NCBI GenBank assembly: GCA_903929535.1 | Contig: CAIYVC010000147.1 | Location: 1-55,458 of the forward strand | Direction: 5' to 3' | Length of the DNA stretch: 55,458 bases | Source of the DNA: an uncultured Caulobacteraceae bacterium | Lineage (GTDB): Bacteria; Pseudomonadota; Alphaproteobacteria; Caulobacterales; Caulobacteraceae | Shown: positions 17,645 through 25,984 of the stretch, one piece after another | How the letters are laid out: the number at the start of each line of letters is the position of its first letter | Position numbering within the stretch: the stretch's first letter is position 1 | Position numbers and translations under genes: made by a program | The notes under the pieces: model-generated | Told to the model about the DNA's origin: nothing | The model's database searches: none | What the model saw: only the letters and a program-made list of their open reading frames with translations

Positions 17645-17691
17645 GGTCGGCCAAACGATAAGACGCGGGCCAAGCCCGTTAGGGACGAGAC

Positions 17692-18957
17692 ATGGAAACG
17701 GCTCTGAACAGCGCTGTTCGCAAGGTCGGCTGGCGCTTCATGCCCCTGCTGCTGACCGGCTTCGTGCTGAGCTACATGGACCGCAACAGCATCGGCTTCG
17801 CCGGGCTGACCATGAACAAGGACCTCGGCATGACCGCCTCCCAGTTCGGGCTGGCGGCGGGCATCTTCTTCATCAGCTACTCCCTGTGCGAAGTCCCCAG
17901 CAACGTCATCCAGTACCGGATCGGCGCGCGGCTGTGGCTGTCGCGGATCATGATCACCTGGGGCATCGCCTCGGCGGCCACCGCCTTCGTCGTCGGGCCC
18001 AAGAGCTTCTACGCCGCCCGCTTCATCCTCGGCATCGCCGAGGCGGGCTTCTTCCCCGGCGTGGCCTACTTCCTGGCCGCCTGGTTTCCCGAACGCCAGC
18101 GCACGCGGATGTACGGCTGGCTGCTGCTGGGCATCCCTTTGTCGTCGGTGATCGCCGGACCGATCTGCAGTCTGCTGCTGCAGCTTGACGGGCTGTTCGG
18201 CATCGCGGGCTGGAAGTGGATGTTCGTGTTCGTCAGCCTGCCCTGCTCGGTGCTCGGCCTCGTCGGGCTGAAGGTGCTGCGCGACAACCCCTCACAGGCT
18301 GACTTCCTGACCGACGAGGAGCGCGAGGCGCTGCAGGCGGAAATCCTGGCCGAGCAGAAGACGCGCGACAAAAAGAGTCTTCTGGGCGCCCTGAGGGACC
18401 CGCGTGTGCTGATCCTGGCGGCGACCCATTTCGGCTTCACCCTGGGCTCCTACGCCATCACCATCTGGCTGCCGCAGATCATCAAGGAATTCCACCTGAC
18501 CAATCTGGCGGTCGGGTTCACCTCGTCGGTCCCCTACATCGTCTCGTCCCTGGCTATGCTGGTCTGGTGCTGGTGGGTGGACCGCAAGGGCAAGACCATC
18601 CTCAACATCGTGGTCGGCTGCGCCCTGGCGGCGGGGGGCCTGTGGTGGGCGGTCGTCTCGACCCATTCGCTGGTGATGTCCCTGACAGCGATCACGGTGG
18701 GCCTGGTCGGGGTGGTCTCGGCGCGGGCGCTTCTGTGGTCGTTGCCCTCGAAGTTCCTGACGGGGCTGGCGGCCTCGGGCGGCATCGCCTTCATCAACAC
18801 CGTCGGCACCACCGGCGGCTTCGTCGGGCCCTACATGATGGGGGTGGTCAAGGACGCCACCGGATCGTTCCAGACGGGGATCGCGGTCCTGGCCTGCATC
18901 CTCATGTTCAGCGGTGTCTGCGCCCTGAGCCTCAAGCTCTTCATCAAGGACGATTGA
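17692..18957 (+). CDS. MFS transporter, ACS (anion:cation symporter) type
   Basis: A 421-residue, twelve-helix major facilitator permease. After a short cytoplasmic N-terminus, helix 1 is followed by the family's SYMDRNSIGFAGLTMNKDLG. The GIAEAGFFPGVAYFLAAWFP segment is characteristic of ACS members that carry organic anions such as phthalate, hexuronates, tartrate or aromatic acids. A long cytoplasmic loop (around TDEEREALQAEILAEQ) separates the two six-helix halves. It is the second gene of the dehydrogenase-carrier-amidohydrolase operon, only four bases before the amidohydrolase ATG, so it most likely imports the acid that these enzymes consume. A second ACS-type carrier is encoded at 22274-23521; they belong to different operons and probably have different substrates. 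Confidence 0.88.
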   Translation: METALNSAVRKVGWRFMPLLLTGFVLSYMDRNSIGFAGLTMNKDLGMTASQFGLAAGIFFISYSLCEVPSNVIQYRIGARLWLSRIMITWGIASAATAFVVGPKSFYAARFILGIAEAGFFPGVAYFLAAWFPERQRTRMYGWLLLGIPLSSVIAGPICSLLLQLDGLFGIAGWKWMFVFVSLPCSVLGLVGLKVLRDNPSQADFLTDEEREALQAEILAEQKTRDKKSLLGALRDPRVLILAATHFGFTLGSYAITIWLPQIIKEFHLTNLAVGFTSSVPYIVSSLAMLVWCWWVDRKGKTILNIVVGCALAAGGLWWAVVSTHSLVMSLTAITVGLVGVVSARALLWSLPSKFLTGLAASGGIAFINTVGTTGGFVGPYMMGVVKDATGSFQTGIAVLACILMFSGVCALSLKLFIKDD

Positions 18958-18961
18958 GGCG

Positions 18962-19912
18962 ATGATGACCCGGCGTGAACTCGGCCTGGCCGCCGGCGCC
19001 GCCACATTGGCGCTGGGCGATCACGCTTCGGCTCAAGACAAGACAAAAGGACGCCGCATGGCCACGCCGCCGCTGACCTGCGACTGCCACATCCACATCG
19101 TCGGCCCGCCCGCCAAATACCCCTTCATCGCCGACCGCCAATACACCCCGCCCGAGGCCTCGCTGGCCGACCTCGCCGCCCTGCGCGCCCGCACGGGGGT
19201 CCAGCGCAATGTGCTGGTGCAGCCCAGTTTCTACGGGACCGACAACCGCTGCATGCTGGATTCCCTGGCGCAGCTGGGCGCGAGCGCGCGCGGGATCTGC
19301 GTCGTGGAGCCCGACATCGCCGACGGCGCCCTGCGGGACATGGACAAGCGCGGCGTGCGTGGGGTGCGGCTCAATCTCGCCACCACCGGCTTCAGCAACC
19401 TCGGCACCGTGCAGCAGGAGATCGCGGCGCTCGGCGCGCGGCTGAAGCCGCTGAACTGGCACATCCAGATCTACACCTCGCTGGACAATGTCGTGGCCCT
19501 GGCTCCGGTGATCGCCAAGTCGCCCGTTCCGGTGGTGCTCGACCATTTCGCCATGGCCATGGGCGACAAGGGGACCGGGCAGAGCGGCTTCGATGCCTTG
19601 CTCAAACTGGTCAAGGACGGCCCGGCCCATGTGAAGCTGTCGGCGCCCTATCGCATCTCCGATCATCCGCCGGTCTATGCCGACGCGGCTCCCCTCGCTC
19701 GCGCCCTGATCGCCGCCAATCCGGCGCAGATGGTCTGGGGCAGCGACTGGCCGCACACGGTGAGGACCCAGGGCAAGGGGCCGCTGGATATCCACCCCTT
19801 CCTGGTGATGGACGAGCCGGGCACGCTGGACCTGATGGCCGACTGGGCGCCGGACGCCAGGGTCCGCCACGCCATCCTGGTGGACAATCCGGCGCGGCTC
19901 TACCGGTTCTAG
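18962..19912 (+). CDS. LigI-like amidohydrolase (2-pyrone-4,6-dicarboxylate hydrolase family)
   Basis: A 316-residue amidohydrolase-2 family enzyme. The metal-site HxH is in CDCHIHIVGP, with the family patterns YTPPEASLADL, VLDHFAM and WGSDWPHT. LigI opens the lactone ring of 2-pyrone-4,6-dicarboxylate, a gallate/protocatechuate 4,5-cleavage intermediate, which fits the gallate dioxygenase 9 kb away; other lactonases of the family are possible. Two starts compete. ATG 18962 adds a Tat/Sec-like leader (MTRRELGLAAGAATLALG, cleavage near ASAQ), following GAGGCG. ATG 19058 has AAGGA six bases ahead and begins exactly at the enzyme core (MATPPLTCDCHIHI). The two forms would be exported and cytoplasmic. 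It follows the MFS gene by four bases and ends overlapping a convergent gene by four. Confidence 0.8.
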   Translation: MMTRRELGLAAGAATLALGDHASAQDKTKGRRMATPPLTCDCHIHIVGPPAKYPFIADRQYTPPEASLADLAALRARTGVQRNVLVQPSFYGTDNRCMLDSLAQLGASARGICVVEPDIADGALRDMDKRGVRGVRLNLATTGFSNLGTVQQEIAALGARLKPLNWHIQIYTSLDNVVALAPVIAKSPVPVVLDHFAMAMGDKGTGQSGFDALLKLVKDGPAHVKLSAPYRISDHPPVYADAAPLARALIAANPAQMVWGSDWPHTVRTQGKGPLDIHPFLVMDEPGTLDLMADWAPDARVRHAILVDNPARLYRF

Positions 19913-20538
19913 CTCATCAGACGGCGCAGTTTGCGCACCGCGCTGTCGGGCGTGGTGAGCACCGGCTTGCCGCTGGCCGCAGCCGCCCTTCCGGCAAGAT
20001 GGCTCATGCTGAACTGGGCCAGGGCCACGACATCGCAGTCGGGCAGGGCCGAAGCGGCCTCCAGCACCAGCCGGTCATGGGTCGCGCCGTCGCCCGCGTC
20101 GAGCGCGGCCAACGCGCCCTGGATCAGGGTCGGCGTGACGGTCAGGGACGGCGGAAACTCCGGCAGCATGGACTCCACCGTCGGCGCGAAAGTGGCCAGC
20201 AGCGCCACCCGGTTTCCGTAGGCGGAGCATTCCTCGATCATCGCCTCGTTGGGCTTCAGCACCGGCATTCCCGGGAAGGCGGCGGCGCAGGCCTCGATGC
20301 AGGGGCCGAAGGCCGAGCAGCTGAACAGGATGGCTTCCGCGCCTGTGTCGACGGCATAGGCCGCCAGCCGCAGGAAGCGGTCGGTCATGGCCGGGGTCAG
20401 GGCGCCGTCGCAGGCCAGGTCCGAGGACAGGCTGTCGTCCAGGATGTTGACCAGGTTGGGCTCAGGCCACAGCCGGGCGAAGGCTTCCATGATCGGCGGG
20501 GGCGAGTGCCGCAGGGCGTGGATCAGGGCGATTCTCAT
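19909..20538 (-). CDS. Asp/Glu racemase-superfamily protein (arylmalonate decarboxylase-like)
   Basis: A 209-residue cytoplasmic protein of the Asp/Glu/hydantoin racemase superfamily, recognisable from the N-terminal MRIALIHALRHS, the region AILFSCSAFGPCIEA with the first catalytic cysteine at about residue 74, and PVLKPNEAMIEEC. Two-cysteine racemases have a second Cys near the C-terminus. Here that place reads VVALAQFSMSHLAG with no cysteine. One-cysteine members, such as arylmalonate decarboxylase and maleate isomerase relatives, do not racemise amino acids. A decarboxylase or cis-trans isomerase of a diacid would suit the ring-cleavage context. It overlaps the convergent amidohydrolase gene by four bases and is preceded by a permease remnant. 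Substrate unknown. Confidence 0.75.
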   Translation of the reverse strand: MRIALIHALRHSPPPIMEAFARLWPEPNLVNILDDSLSSDLACDGALTPAMTDRFLRLAAYAVDTGAEAILFSCSAFGPCIEACAAAFPGMPVLKPNEAMIEECSAYGNRVALLATFAPTVESMLPEFPPSLTVTPTLIQGALAALDAGDGATHDRLVLEAASALPDCDVVALAQFSMSHLAGRAAAASGKPVLTTPDSAVRKLRRLMS

Positions 20539-20590
20539 GCGGTCTCCCCGCCCCGATCCGGCGAGGCGCGGACACTTCCTACATCGCCGC

Positions 20591-20950
20591 CTAGACCGGT
20601 GTCTCGCCCGAAACCGGGATGTCCGACGCGCCGTTGAAGTAGAGGTTGAGCAAGACGGCGCAGAGCGTGGCCAGGACGATGCCCGATCCCACCAGCGGCT
20701 GAACCGGACCCGGCAGGGCCTTCAGCAGCGTCGGGGCCATCACCGGGACCATGCCGACACTGAGGGAGATGGCGATGACGAACAGGTTGTTGGGTTTGCC
20801 GGCCAGGTCGCTGTCCAGAATGATGCGGATGCCGGCGGCGGCGACCATGCCGAACATCACCATGCCGGCTCCGCCGAGCACATAGGTCGGAAGGGCGGCC
20901 ACGGCGGCGGACAGCTTGGGGCTGAGGGCCAGCAGCAGCATGATCAGCGC
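20591..20950 (-). pseudogene. Truncated xanthine/uracil permease (NCS2), C-terminal remnant
   Basis: About 120 residues from LIMLLLALSPKLSAAVAALP through VLGGAGMVMFGMVAAAGIRI to LVGSGIVLATLCAVLLNLYF match the C-terminal quarter of nucleobase:cation symporter-2 permeases, which normally have 430-480 residues and twelve to fourteen helices. The frame stays open upstream to 21316, but that part is Ala/Val/Thr/Gly-rich without permease motifs, so the first three quarters are missing. No alternative frame upstream shows the missing helices. I read it as a decayed gene left by deletion. A short protein from an internal ATG could still be made but would not transport. Confidence 0.65.
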
Positions 20951-21405
20951 GGCCGCGTTCACGCCGGTGACGACGGTGACCGTCAGCGTCACCACCCCGG
21001 CGACCACCGCGTCGGCCAGCGGCGCCGTCACGGCCCAGACCGTGGTGAGCACGACCTCGGCCGCGCCGGTTGTCGGGGGCGGATCGTCGCCGATCATTCC
21101 GGTGTCGACTGTGATGTTCGCGCCCGTCGGAGCCAGCACCTCGGGCGTGATCAATCTGCAGCCCGGCGGGGCGGCGGTCGTCTCGCCGCCGGTGTTCGCG
21201 CCTGCCGCTCCCGCCGCGGCGCCGGCTGCGCCTGTGACGCCCGCAACGGCTCTGGCGGCTGACCCCACGGCCGCCCTTGCGACGCCCGCCCAGACGCCCA
21301 CGACCTCAACGCCCACGCCTGGCGGGGGTGCGCCTGTTAATGCGGGAGCGGGCGGCGACGCGGACGAACGGCGGCAGGGCGAGGCGGCTGGCGGGGGCTA
21401 GGGCC
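20951..21405. other. Low-complexity junction region; possible fragment of a rightward gene
   Basis: These 455 bases contain no complete gene that I trust. Read rightward, one frame open from 20916 to a TAG at 21401 gives an Ala/Pro/Thr/Val-rich sequence (APAAPAAAPAAPVTPATALA and similar) that could be the C-terminal tail of an exported or FecR-like protein whose 5' end is gone. Read leftward, the same DNA extends the permease remnant without permease features. Third-position G/C is high in both frames, so composition does not decide. A deletion removing the 5' halves of two divergent genes would leave this pattern. Confidence 0.35.
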
Positions 21406-22281
21406 TTATTTGGCCTGGGTGATGCCGTTGACCGGCTTGTTGCGGTTGTTCTCTTCGCAGATGAACTCCTGGTTCCGCAGTTCCGGGCGCCAGTTGAACC
21501 AGATCGGCATCATCTGATAGGGCCGTTTCAGCGTCACCGGATCCTCGATGGTGTTGTCCATCTGCAGCTTGCGGCCGCCGTCGATCTTGCGGATGCGCTC
21601 GATCACATGCTGCTGAGTCGAGTGGCGGCTGCCCTCATCGTCGATCAGGGTGCGGTTGTTGAGCTTGGTGGTGTCGACCACCAGGGTGTCGCCTTCCCAG
21701 TGGCCGATGGACTCGCCCAGGAAGCTGGGGCCCATGCGTGGGTCGTGCTTGTCCGTCATGTAGATGCGGCGGATGTTGTGCATGGTTTCCAGCAGCAGGA
21801 TGTACTGCTCGGGCTCGCCGTGGGCGCCCGCCGGCGCATGCACGATCTCGATCGGATAGGGCGAATCCATCGCCCGCGGCGTGCCGTGCGGGAAGCACTG
21901 GGTCGAGGCGTCCGCGATCGGGATGCCCTTGTTCTTGGTGCGGATGTGCTCTTCCAGCAGCTTGACGTACTTGGGCTTCAGCGGCGGCGGCACGCCGAGC
22001 GCCGGGCCGAACAGCTTGTGCGTTCCCTCGATCCACCAGTGGCCTTCCAGATCGTGGGGATCGGGATTGGGCGGGGCCGAGCCGGCGGGGGCGGGGCCCG
22101 AGATCACCCCGTTGCCGGTCAGGGACAGGGTCGGATCGTCGCCGTTGTAGAGGTTGCGCGGCTTGTTCGCCCCGAACTGGGCCAGGGCGCCGGTCGCCAT
22201 CGCCGCCGCGCAGACCACGCCGAGGCCGCAAGCCAGGGCCCGGCGCCGGAAGGTCCTGGCGGAGGTTGCGGGACTAAGCAT
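21406..22281 (-). CDS. Exported protein of unknown function, WEGDTLVVDT family (copy 1)
   Basis: This 291-residue protein has a signal peptide (hydrophobic stretch ALACGLGVVCAAAMATGALA) and a mature part starting QFGANKPRNLYNGDD. Recognisable blocks are PHDLEGHWWIEG, KPKYVKLLEEHI, the cysteine/His motif ASTQCFPHGTPRAM, LLLETMHNIRRIYMTDKH, GHWEGDTLVVDTTKLNNRT and the terminal NQEFICEENNRN. The same blocks recur in the protein at 31653-32504 and partly at 30895-31656, so these are paralogues. Two conserved cysteines suggest a disulfide in the periplasm. I know this kind of protein as common and uncharacterised in sphingomonads and Caulobacterales. It is the last gene of a four-gene operon (esterase, aminotransferase, MFS carrier, this protein), overlapping the carrier by eight bases. 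Function unknown. Confidence 0.8.
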   Translation of the reverse strand: MLSPATSARTFRRRALACGLGVVCAAAMATGALAQFGANKPRNLYNGDDPTLSLTGNGVISGPAPAGSAPPNPDPHDLEGHWWIEGTHKLFGPALGVPPPLKPKYVKLLEEHIRTKNKGIPIADASTQCFPHGTPRAMDSPYPIEIVHAPAGAHGEPEQYILLLETMHNIRRIYMTDKHDPRMGPSFLGESIGHWEGDTLVVDTTKLNNRTLIDDEGSRHSTQQHVIERIRKIDGGRKLQMDNTIEDPVTLKRPYQMMPIWFNWRPELRNQEFICEENNRNKPVNGITQAK

Positions 22282-23521
22282 CGCTCGGGATCGGCTTCTT
22301 CAGCGGCATGGTGAAGGCGCAGGCCGCGCCGACGCCCATGATCACCATCGACACCAGGAAGGGCAGATACCAGTTACCGGTCAGGTCGATCAGATAGCCC
22401 CCGACCACCGGCGAGATGATCGCCGCCGAGGCTGAGCCGATGTTCATCAGCCCCGCCGCCGTGCCGGTGTGATCCGGCGCGATATCCATCGGCACAGACC
22501 ACATCGGCCCCACCACCAGCTCGGCGAAGAAGAAGCCGGCGGACAGGCAGATGGCGACTGCGGTCAGGTCGCGGACGTAGAACAGCGGCAGCAGCGACAG
22601 CAGCGCTCCGATAAAGCCGCCCACCACCACGATCAGGCGCGAGGCGCGCAGGTTGCCGGTGCGCTTCAGCAGCATGTCGGAGATCACACCGCCCAGGGTG
22701 TCGCCCACCACCCCGGCGAAGAAGACGCCCGAGGCGAAGATGGCCGACTTCTGGATGTCCATCTTATAGTTAGTTTTGAAGAACAGCGGCACCCAGGTGA
22801 GGTAGAGCCACAGGGCCCAGCCGTAGCAGAAGTAGGTCAGGGTCACCGGCCACATCCGGCCCACCAGCATCTTCCACGGGATCGGCGCGGTGCGCTTCTT
22901 CTCGGGCAGGGGCAGGGTCTTCAGCTCATCGGCGGTGACGCCCTTGTGGTCGCGCGGGTCGTCGCGGAAGTAGAGGCCCCACAGCACGATCCAGATCATG
23001 CTGATCACCCCGATCACCACGAAGGAGCCGCGCCAGGTGAAGGCCACGGTCAGGGCGGCCACCACCGGCGGGGTAATGGCGTTGCCCAGGCGCGAAAAGG
23101 AGTGAGTCACGCCCTGGGCGAAGCCGCGCTTTTCCACCGGAACCCAGCGCTGCATGGCCTGGGTCGCCGCCGGGAAGGTGGCGCCTTCGCCGAGGCCCAG
23201 CAGCAGCCGGGCGGCGAACAGGGAGATCAGGCCCATCGACAGGCCCGTCAGGATGGTGGCGCTCGCCCAGACCAGGCCGCAGACCACCAGGGTGCGCCGC
23301 GCGCCCCACTTGTCGGAGATCAGCCCGCCGACCACCTGGCATACCAGATAGGGATAGGCGAAGGCCGAGAAGGCCAGGCCCATCTGGAAGTTGGTCAGAT
23401 GGAACTGATCCTTGATCGGCCCCGCCGCCGACGAGATGTTCGTCCGGTCGACATAGGTGATGAAGTACATCAGGCACAGCAGCACCAGGACGACGTTGCT
23501 GGCCTTGAACAGTCTACGCAT
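22274..23521 (-). CDS. MFS transporter, ACS type
   Basis: The product is a 415-residue, twelve-helix major facilitator carrier. Helix 1 ends YFITYVDRTNISSAAGPIKD, a typical ACS (hexuronate/phthalate/organic anion) start, and the loop and helix containing RLLLGLGEGATFPAATQAMQ are the family signature. The cytoplasmic linker (PRDHKGVTADELKTLPLPEK) lies between halves. A GGGGCGAC precedes the ATG. It follows the aminotransferase gene by 15 bases and overlaps the next gene by eight, so it is translationally coupled in the operon with a secreted esterase upstream. The simplest reading is import of an acid released by that esterase. No substrate-specific residues are recognised. Confidence 0.88.
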   Translation of the reverse strand: MRRLFKASNVVLVLLCLMYFITYVDRTNISSAAGPIKDQFHLTNFQMGLAFSAFAYPYLVCQVVGGLISDKWGARRTLVVCGLVWASATILTGLSMGLISLFAARLLLGLGEGATFPAATQAMQRWVPVEKRGFAQGVTHSFSRLGNAITPPVVAALTVAFTWRGSFVVIGVISMIWIVLWGLYFRDDPRDHKGVTADELKTLPLPEKKRTAPIPWKMLVGRMWPVTLTYFCYGWALWLYLTWVPLFFKTNYKMDIQKSAIFASGVFFAGVVGDTLGGVISDMLLKRTGNLRASRLIVVVGGFIGALLSLLPLFYVRDLTAVAICLSAGFFFAELVVGPMWSVPMDIAPDHTGTAAGLMNIGSASAAIISPVVGGYLIDLTGNWYLPFLVSMVIMGVGAACAFTMPLKKPIPSDA

Positions 23522-23536
23522 GTCGCCCCGCCCGGT

Positions 23537-24733
23537 TCAGCTTGACGGCTTGGCCGTCTGGGCCAGGTAGGTCATCGCCGCCTGCACGCCGCCGGTCTTG
23601 TGCGGCACGCCGGCGAGGCCAAGGCTCATCTCCACGCCCGACAGCGCGCCCAGCAGGGTCAGGTCGTTGATGTCGCCGAGATGGCCGATGCGGAACAGCT
23701 TGTCCGCCACCTTGGACAGGCCCGAGCCCAGCGAGATGTCGAAATGCTTGAGCGCCACCGAGCGGAAGGCGTCGGCGCCCCCGTTCGGCATCATCACGGC
23801 GGTCAGCACCGGGGAGTGGTTCTCCTCCTGGCGGCACTGGATTTCCAGGCCCCAGGCGCGCACCGCGCGGCGGGTCGCTTCGCCGTGGCGGATGTGGCGG
23901 GCGAACACCCGGTCCAGACCCTCCTCGTGCAGCATGTCGACCGCCTCGACCAGGGCGTAGAGGGTGTTGGTGGCGGGGGTGGTGGGGAAGTAGCCGCGGG
24001 CATTAGCCGCCAGCATCTCGTCCCAGCCCCAGAACACCTTGGGCAGCTTGGAAACCTTGGAAGCGGCCAGGGCCTTGGCGCTGATGGCGTTGAAGGCGAT
24101 GCCGGGCGGCATCATCAGGCCCTTCTGCGAGCCGCTGACCGTGACGTCGGCGCCCCATTCGTCATGGCGGTATTCCGCCGAGCCCAGGGAGGACACCGCG
24201 TCGACCATCAACAGGGCCGGGTGGCCCGCCGCGTCGATCGCCTTGCGCACCTTCTGGATCGGCGACATGGCCCCGGTGGAGGTCTCGTTGTGCACAACGC
24301 AGACGGCCTTGATCTCGTGGCCCTTGTCCTCGCGCAACCGCTGCTCGATCAGGTCCGGATCGGCGCCCGAGCGCCAGTCCGAGGCGATGAACTCCGCTTG
24401 GACGCCCAGCTTCTCGGCCATGGCCTTCCACAGGCTGGCGAAGTGGCCGGTCTCGTACATCAGCACGCGGTCGCCCGGCGACAGGGTGTTGGCCAAAGAG
24501 GCTTCCCAGGCGCCCGAGCCGGACGACGGATAGATGATCACCGAGCCTTCGGTCTGGAAGATGGTCTTGATGCCGTTCAGCGCCCGGTAGCCCAGGGCCT
24601 GAAACTCTGGGCCCCGGTGGTCGATGATGGGCTTGGACATGGCGTGCAGGATGCGGTCCGGGATCGGGCTCGGGCCGGGGATCTGCAGGAAATGGCGGCC
24701 GGGAACGCGGGGCGCGGTATTGCTGAGGCTCAT
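23537..24733 (-). CDS. Class V aminotransferase, serine-glyoxylate/alanine-glyoxylate type
   Basis: A 398-residue PLP enzyme that transfers an amino group to glyoxylate (from serine, alanine or a related donor) forming glycine. Family marks: HFLQIPGPSPIPDRIL and MSKPIIDHRGPEF near the start, YPSSGSGAWEASLANTLSPG, VVHNETSTGAMSPI, the PLP-contacting Asp in LLMVDAVSSLG, and the Schiff-base lysine in VSGSQKGLMMPPG. No signal peptide. The ATG at 24733 (MSLSNTAPR) is chosen; TTG 24745 and GTG 24736 lie in frame just upstream with AGAG between. It is the second gene of an operon after a secreted esterase. Glyoxylate could come from the GlcDEF glycolate oxidase encoded at 38.6-42.5 kb, or from purine or ring-fragment breakdown. 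Confidence 0.88.
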   Translation of the reverse strand: MSLSNTAPRVPGRHFLQIPGPSPIPDRILHAMSKPIIDHRGPEFQALGYRALNGIKTIFQTEGSVIIYPSSGSGAWEASLANTLSPGDRVLMYETGHFASLWKAMAEKLGVQAEFIASDWRSGADPDLIEQRLREDKGHEIKAVCVVHNETSTGAMSPIQKVRKAIDAAGHPALLMVDAVSSLGSAEYRHDEWGADVTVSGSQKGLMMPPGIAFNAISAKALAASKVSKLPKVFWGWDEMLAANARGYFPTTPATNTLYALVEAVDMLHEEGLDRVFARHIRHGEATRRAVRAWGLEIQCRQEENHSPVLTAVMMPNGGADAFRSVALKHFDISLGSGLSKVADKLFRIGHLGDINDLTLLGALSGVEMSLGLAGVPHKTGGVQAAMTYLAQTAKPSS

Positions 24734-24788
24734 CACTCTATCCAATAGGGGAAACGGCGCGGAGCTTCATAGCCCAGCGCCGCCATAA

Positions 24789-25796
24789 CTAGTCGACCTT
24801 CTTGATCCAGGCGAACAGAGGCGTCTGCACCTCGGTGTCGTCGCTGTTGATCGAGGAGACCTCGGAGATGTGGCTTTCCATCTTGTTGATCTGGTAACGC
24901 GGGCAGCGGCCCTGCTTGCACATCACATCGCGCAGCATCTGGCCGGATTCCACCGCCCGTTCCGGATCTAGTTCCGCAGTGGTCACATAGAGCGGGATCT
25001 TCAGCGCCTTGAAGCCCGGCAGCTGGGAGCGTTGCAGCTGCACGGCGGCATCCACCGGCGGCGGAGCAGCGGCGGCAGGCGCTGTGGCGGCGCGGGCGAT
25101 GGCGGCGGCGCCGCCGTCCCCAGGACCCTGACGGGCGCTGTTGACCGCGTGGCCCTCCAGCGGCAGCAGATTATAGCCGCCCGACATCAGAACGGCGGCC
25201 TTCACGCCGAGACCTTCGGAGCCCCAGACATCCTTGTGGGTCAGGTAGTTGGACAGGGCGCCGGCGCCCGCCGACTGGCCCCAGATGACGATCCGCTTGG
25301 GGTCGCCGCCATAGTCTTGGATGTGGTCGTGGACCCATTTCACCACGTCGGAAACGTCATGCGCCCCGGCGTCCCAGTCGCGCGAAGCACGGCGTTCCAT
25401 ATTCACCGCGACCATGCCGTTGTGCAGGGCGACCAGCATGATGTTGTCGTAGAAGGGCCGCCCGTTGACGTAGTCGACCTGCTTGTTGCCGCCGCCGCCG
25501 GGCACATAGATCAGCACCGGCTTCAGCTTGGACGATTTGGCGGTGGGGGTGGCCACGTCGAGCTTGGCGCGGGGGTCGGTCCCGTAGGCGATGTCGCGGC
25601 TGAAATAGGCCCCGGCGTAGGACTGGTTGGCCAGGATCGGGCCATAGATGAAGGTGGTGCCGGGGGCGTCGACCACGCGGCCGATCTTGACTAGCTTATC
25701 GTAGACGTCGGCGGGCGGAACCGCCTGGGCCGCCGAACAGACAAGGCCGGCCGCCAGGGCCAGGCCGCACGCAGCCAATAGCTTCTGAATCTTCAT
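24789..25796 (-). CDS. Exported alpha/beta hydrolase (esterase/lipase-like)
   Basis: The 335-residue product has a Sec signal peptide (MKIQKLLAACGLALAAGLVC, cleavage near AQA). Its alpha/beta-hydrolase core has an oxyanion-hole region VLIYVPGGGGNKQ, the nucleophile elbow in IVIWGQSAGAGALSN, and a late acid (VTTAELDPE) and His (INKMESHISEVS). This is the carboxylesterase/HSL-like group, cleaving carboxylic esters in the periplasm or outside. An Ala/Pro-rich insert (around ARAATAPAAAAPPPVDA) lies before the acid region. A start at 25796 with GGAGGAG upstream begins precisely at the signal peptide; an upstream in-frame start adds eight residues only. First gene of the operon with aminotransferase, MFS carrier and WEGDTLVVDT protein. 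Substrate unknown. Confidence 0.82.
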   Translation of the reverse strand: MKIQKLLAACGLALAAGLVCSAAQAVPPADVYDKLVKIGRVVDAPGTTFIYGPILANQSYAGAYFSRDIAYGTDPRAKLDVATPTAKSSKLKPVLIYVPGGGGNKQVDYVNGRPFYDNIMLVALHNGMVAVNMERRASRDWDAGAHDVSDVVKWVHDHIQDYGGDPKRIVIWGQSAGAGALSNYLTHKDVWGSEGLGVKAAVLMSGGYNLLPLEGHAVNSARQGPGDGGAAAIARAATAPAAAAPPPVDAAVQLQRSQLPGFKALKIPLYVTTAELDPERAVESGQMLRDVMCKQGRCPRYQINKMESHISEVSSINSDDTEVQTPLFAWIKKVD

Positions 25797-25984
25797 CGGG
25801 GTCTCCTCCGGCTGTCCCACTCTGAGGGTGGATTGTCGTGAACGAGCACTGCCGTCCGCTATAGGGGCAAAGCGGCCCTGCGACTACCGCCGTTTACCGC
25901 CCGCTCTGGCGCGGCAAGCCTTTGTGGGAAAGGCGATGCTGGCGCGTATATGATAACGGGGCGCGCCAAGGCAGGAACAAGACA

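Noticed and set aside
20916-21401. Complete rightward gene for an Ala/Pro/Thr-rich protein
   Set aside because: No Shine-Dalgarno, and its first part overlaps the permease remnant; kept only as a possible C-terminal fragment.
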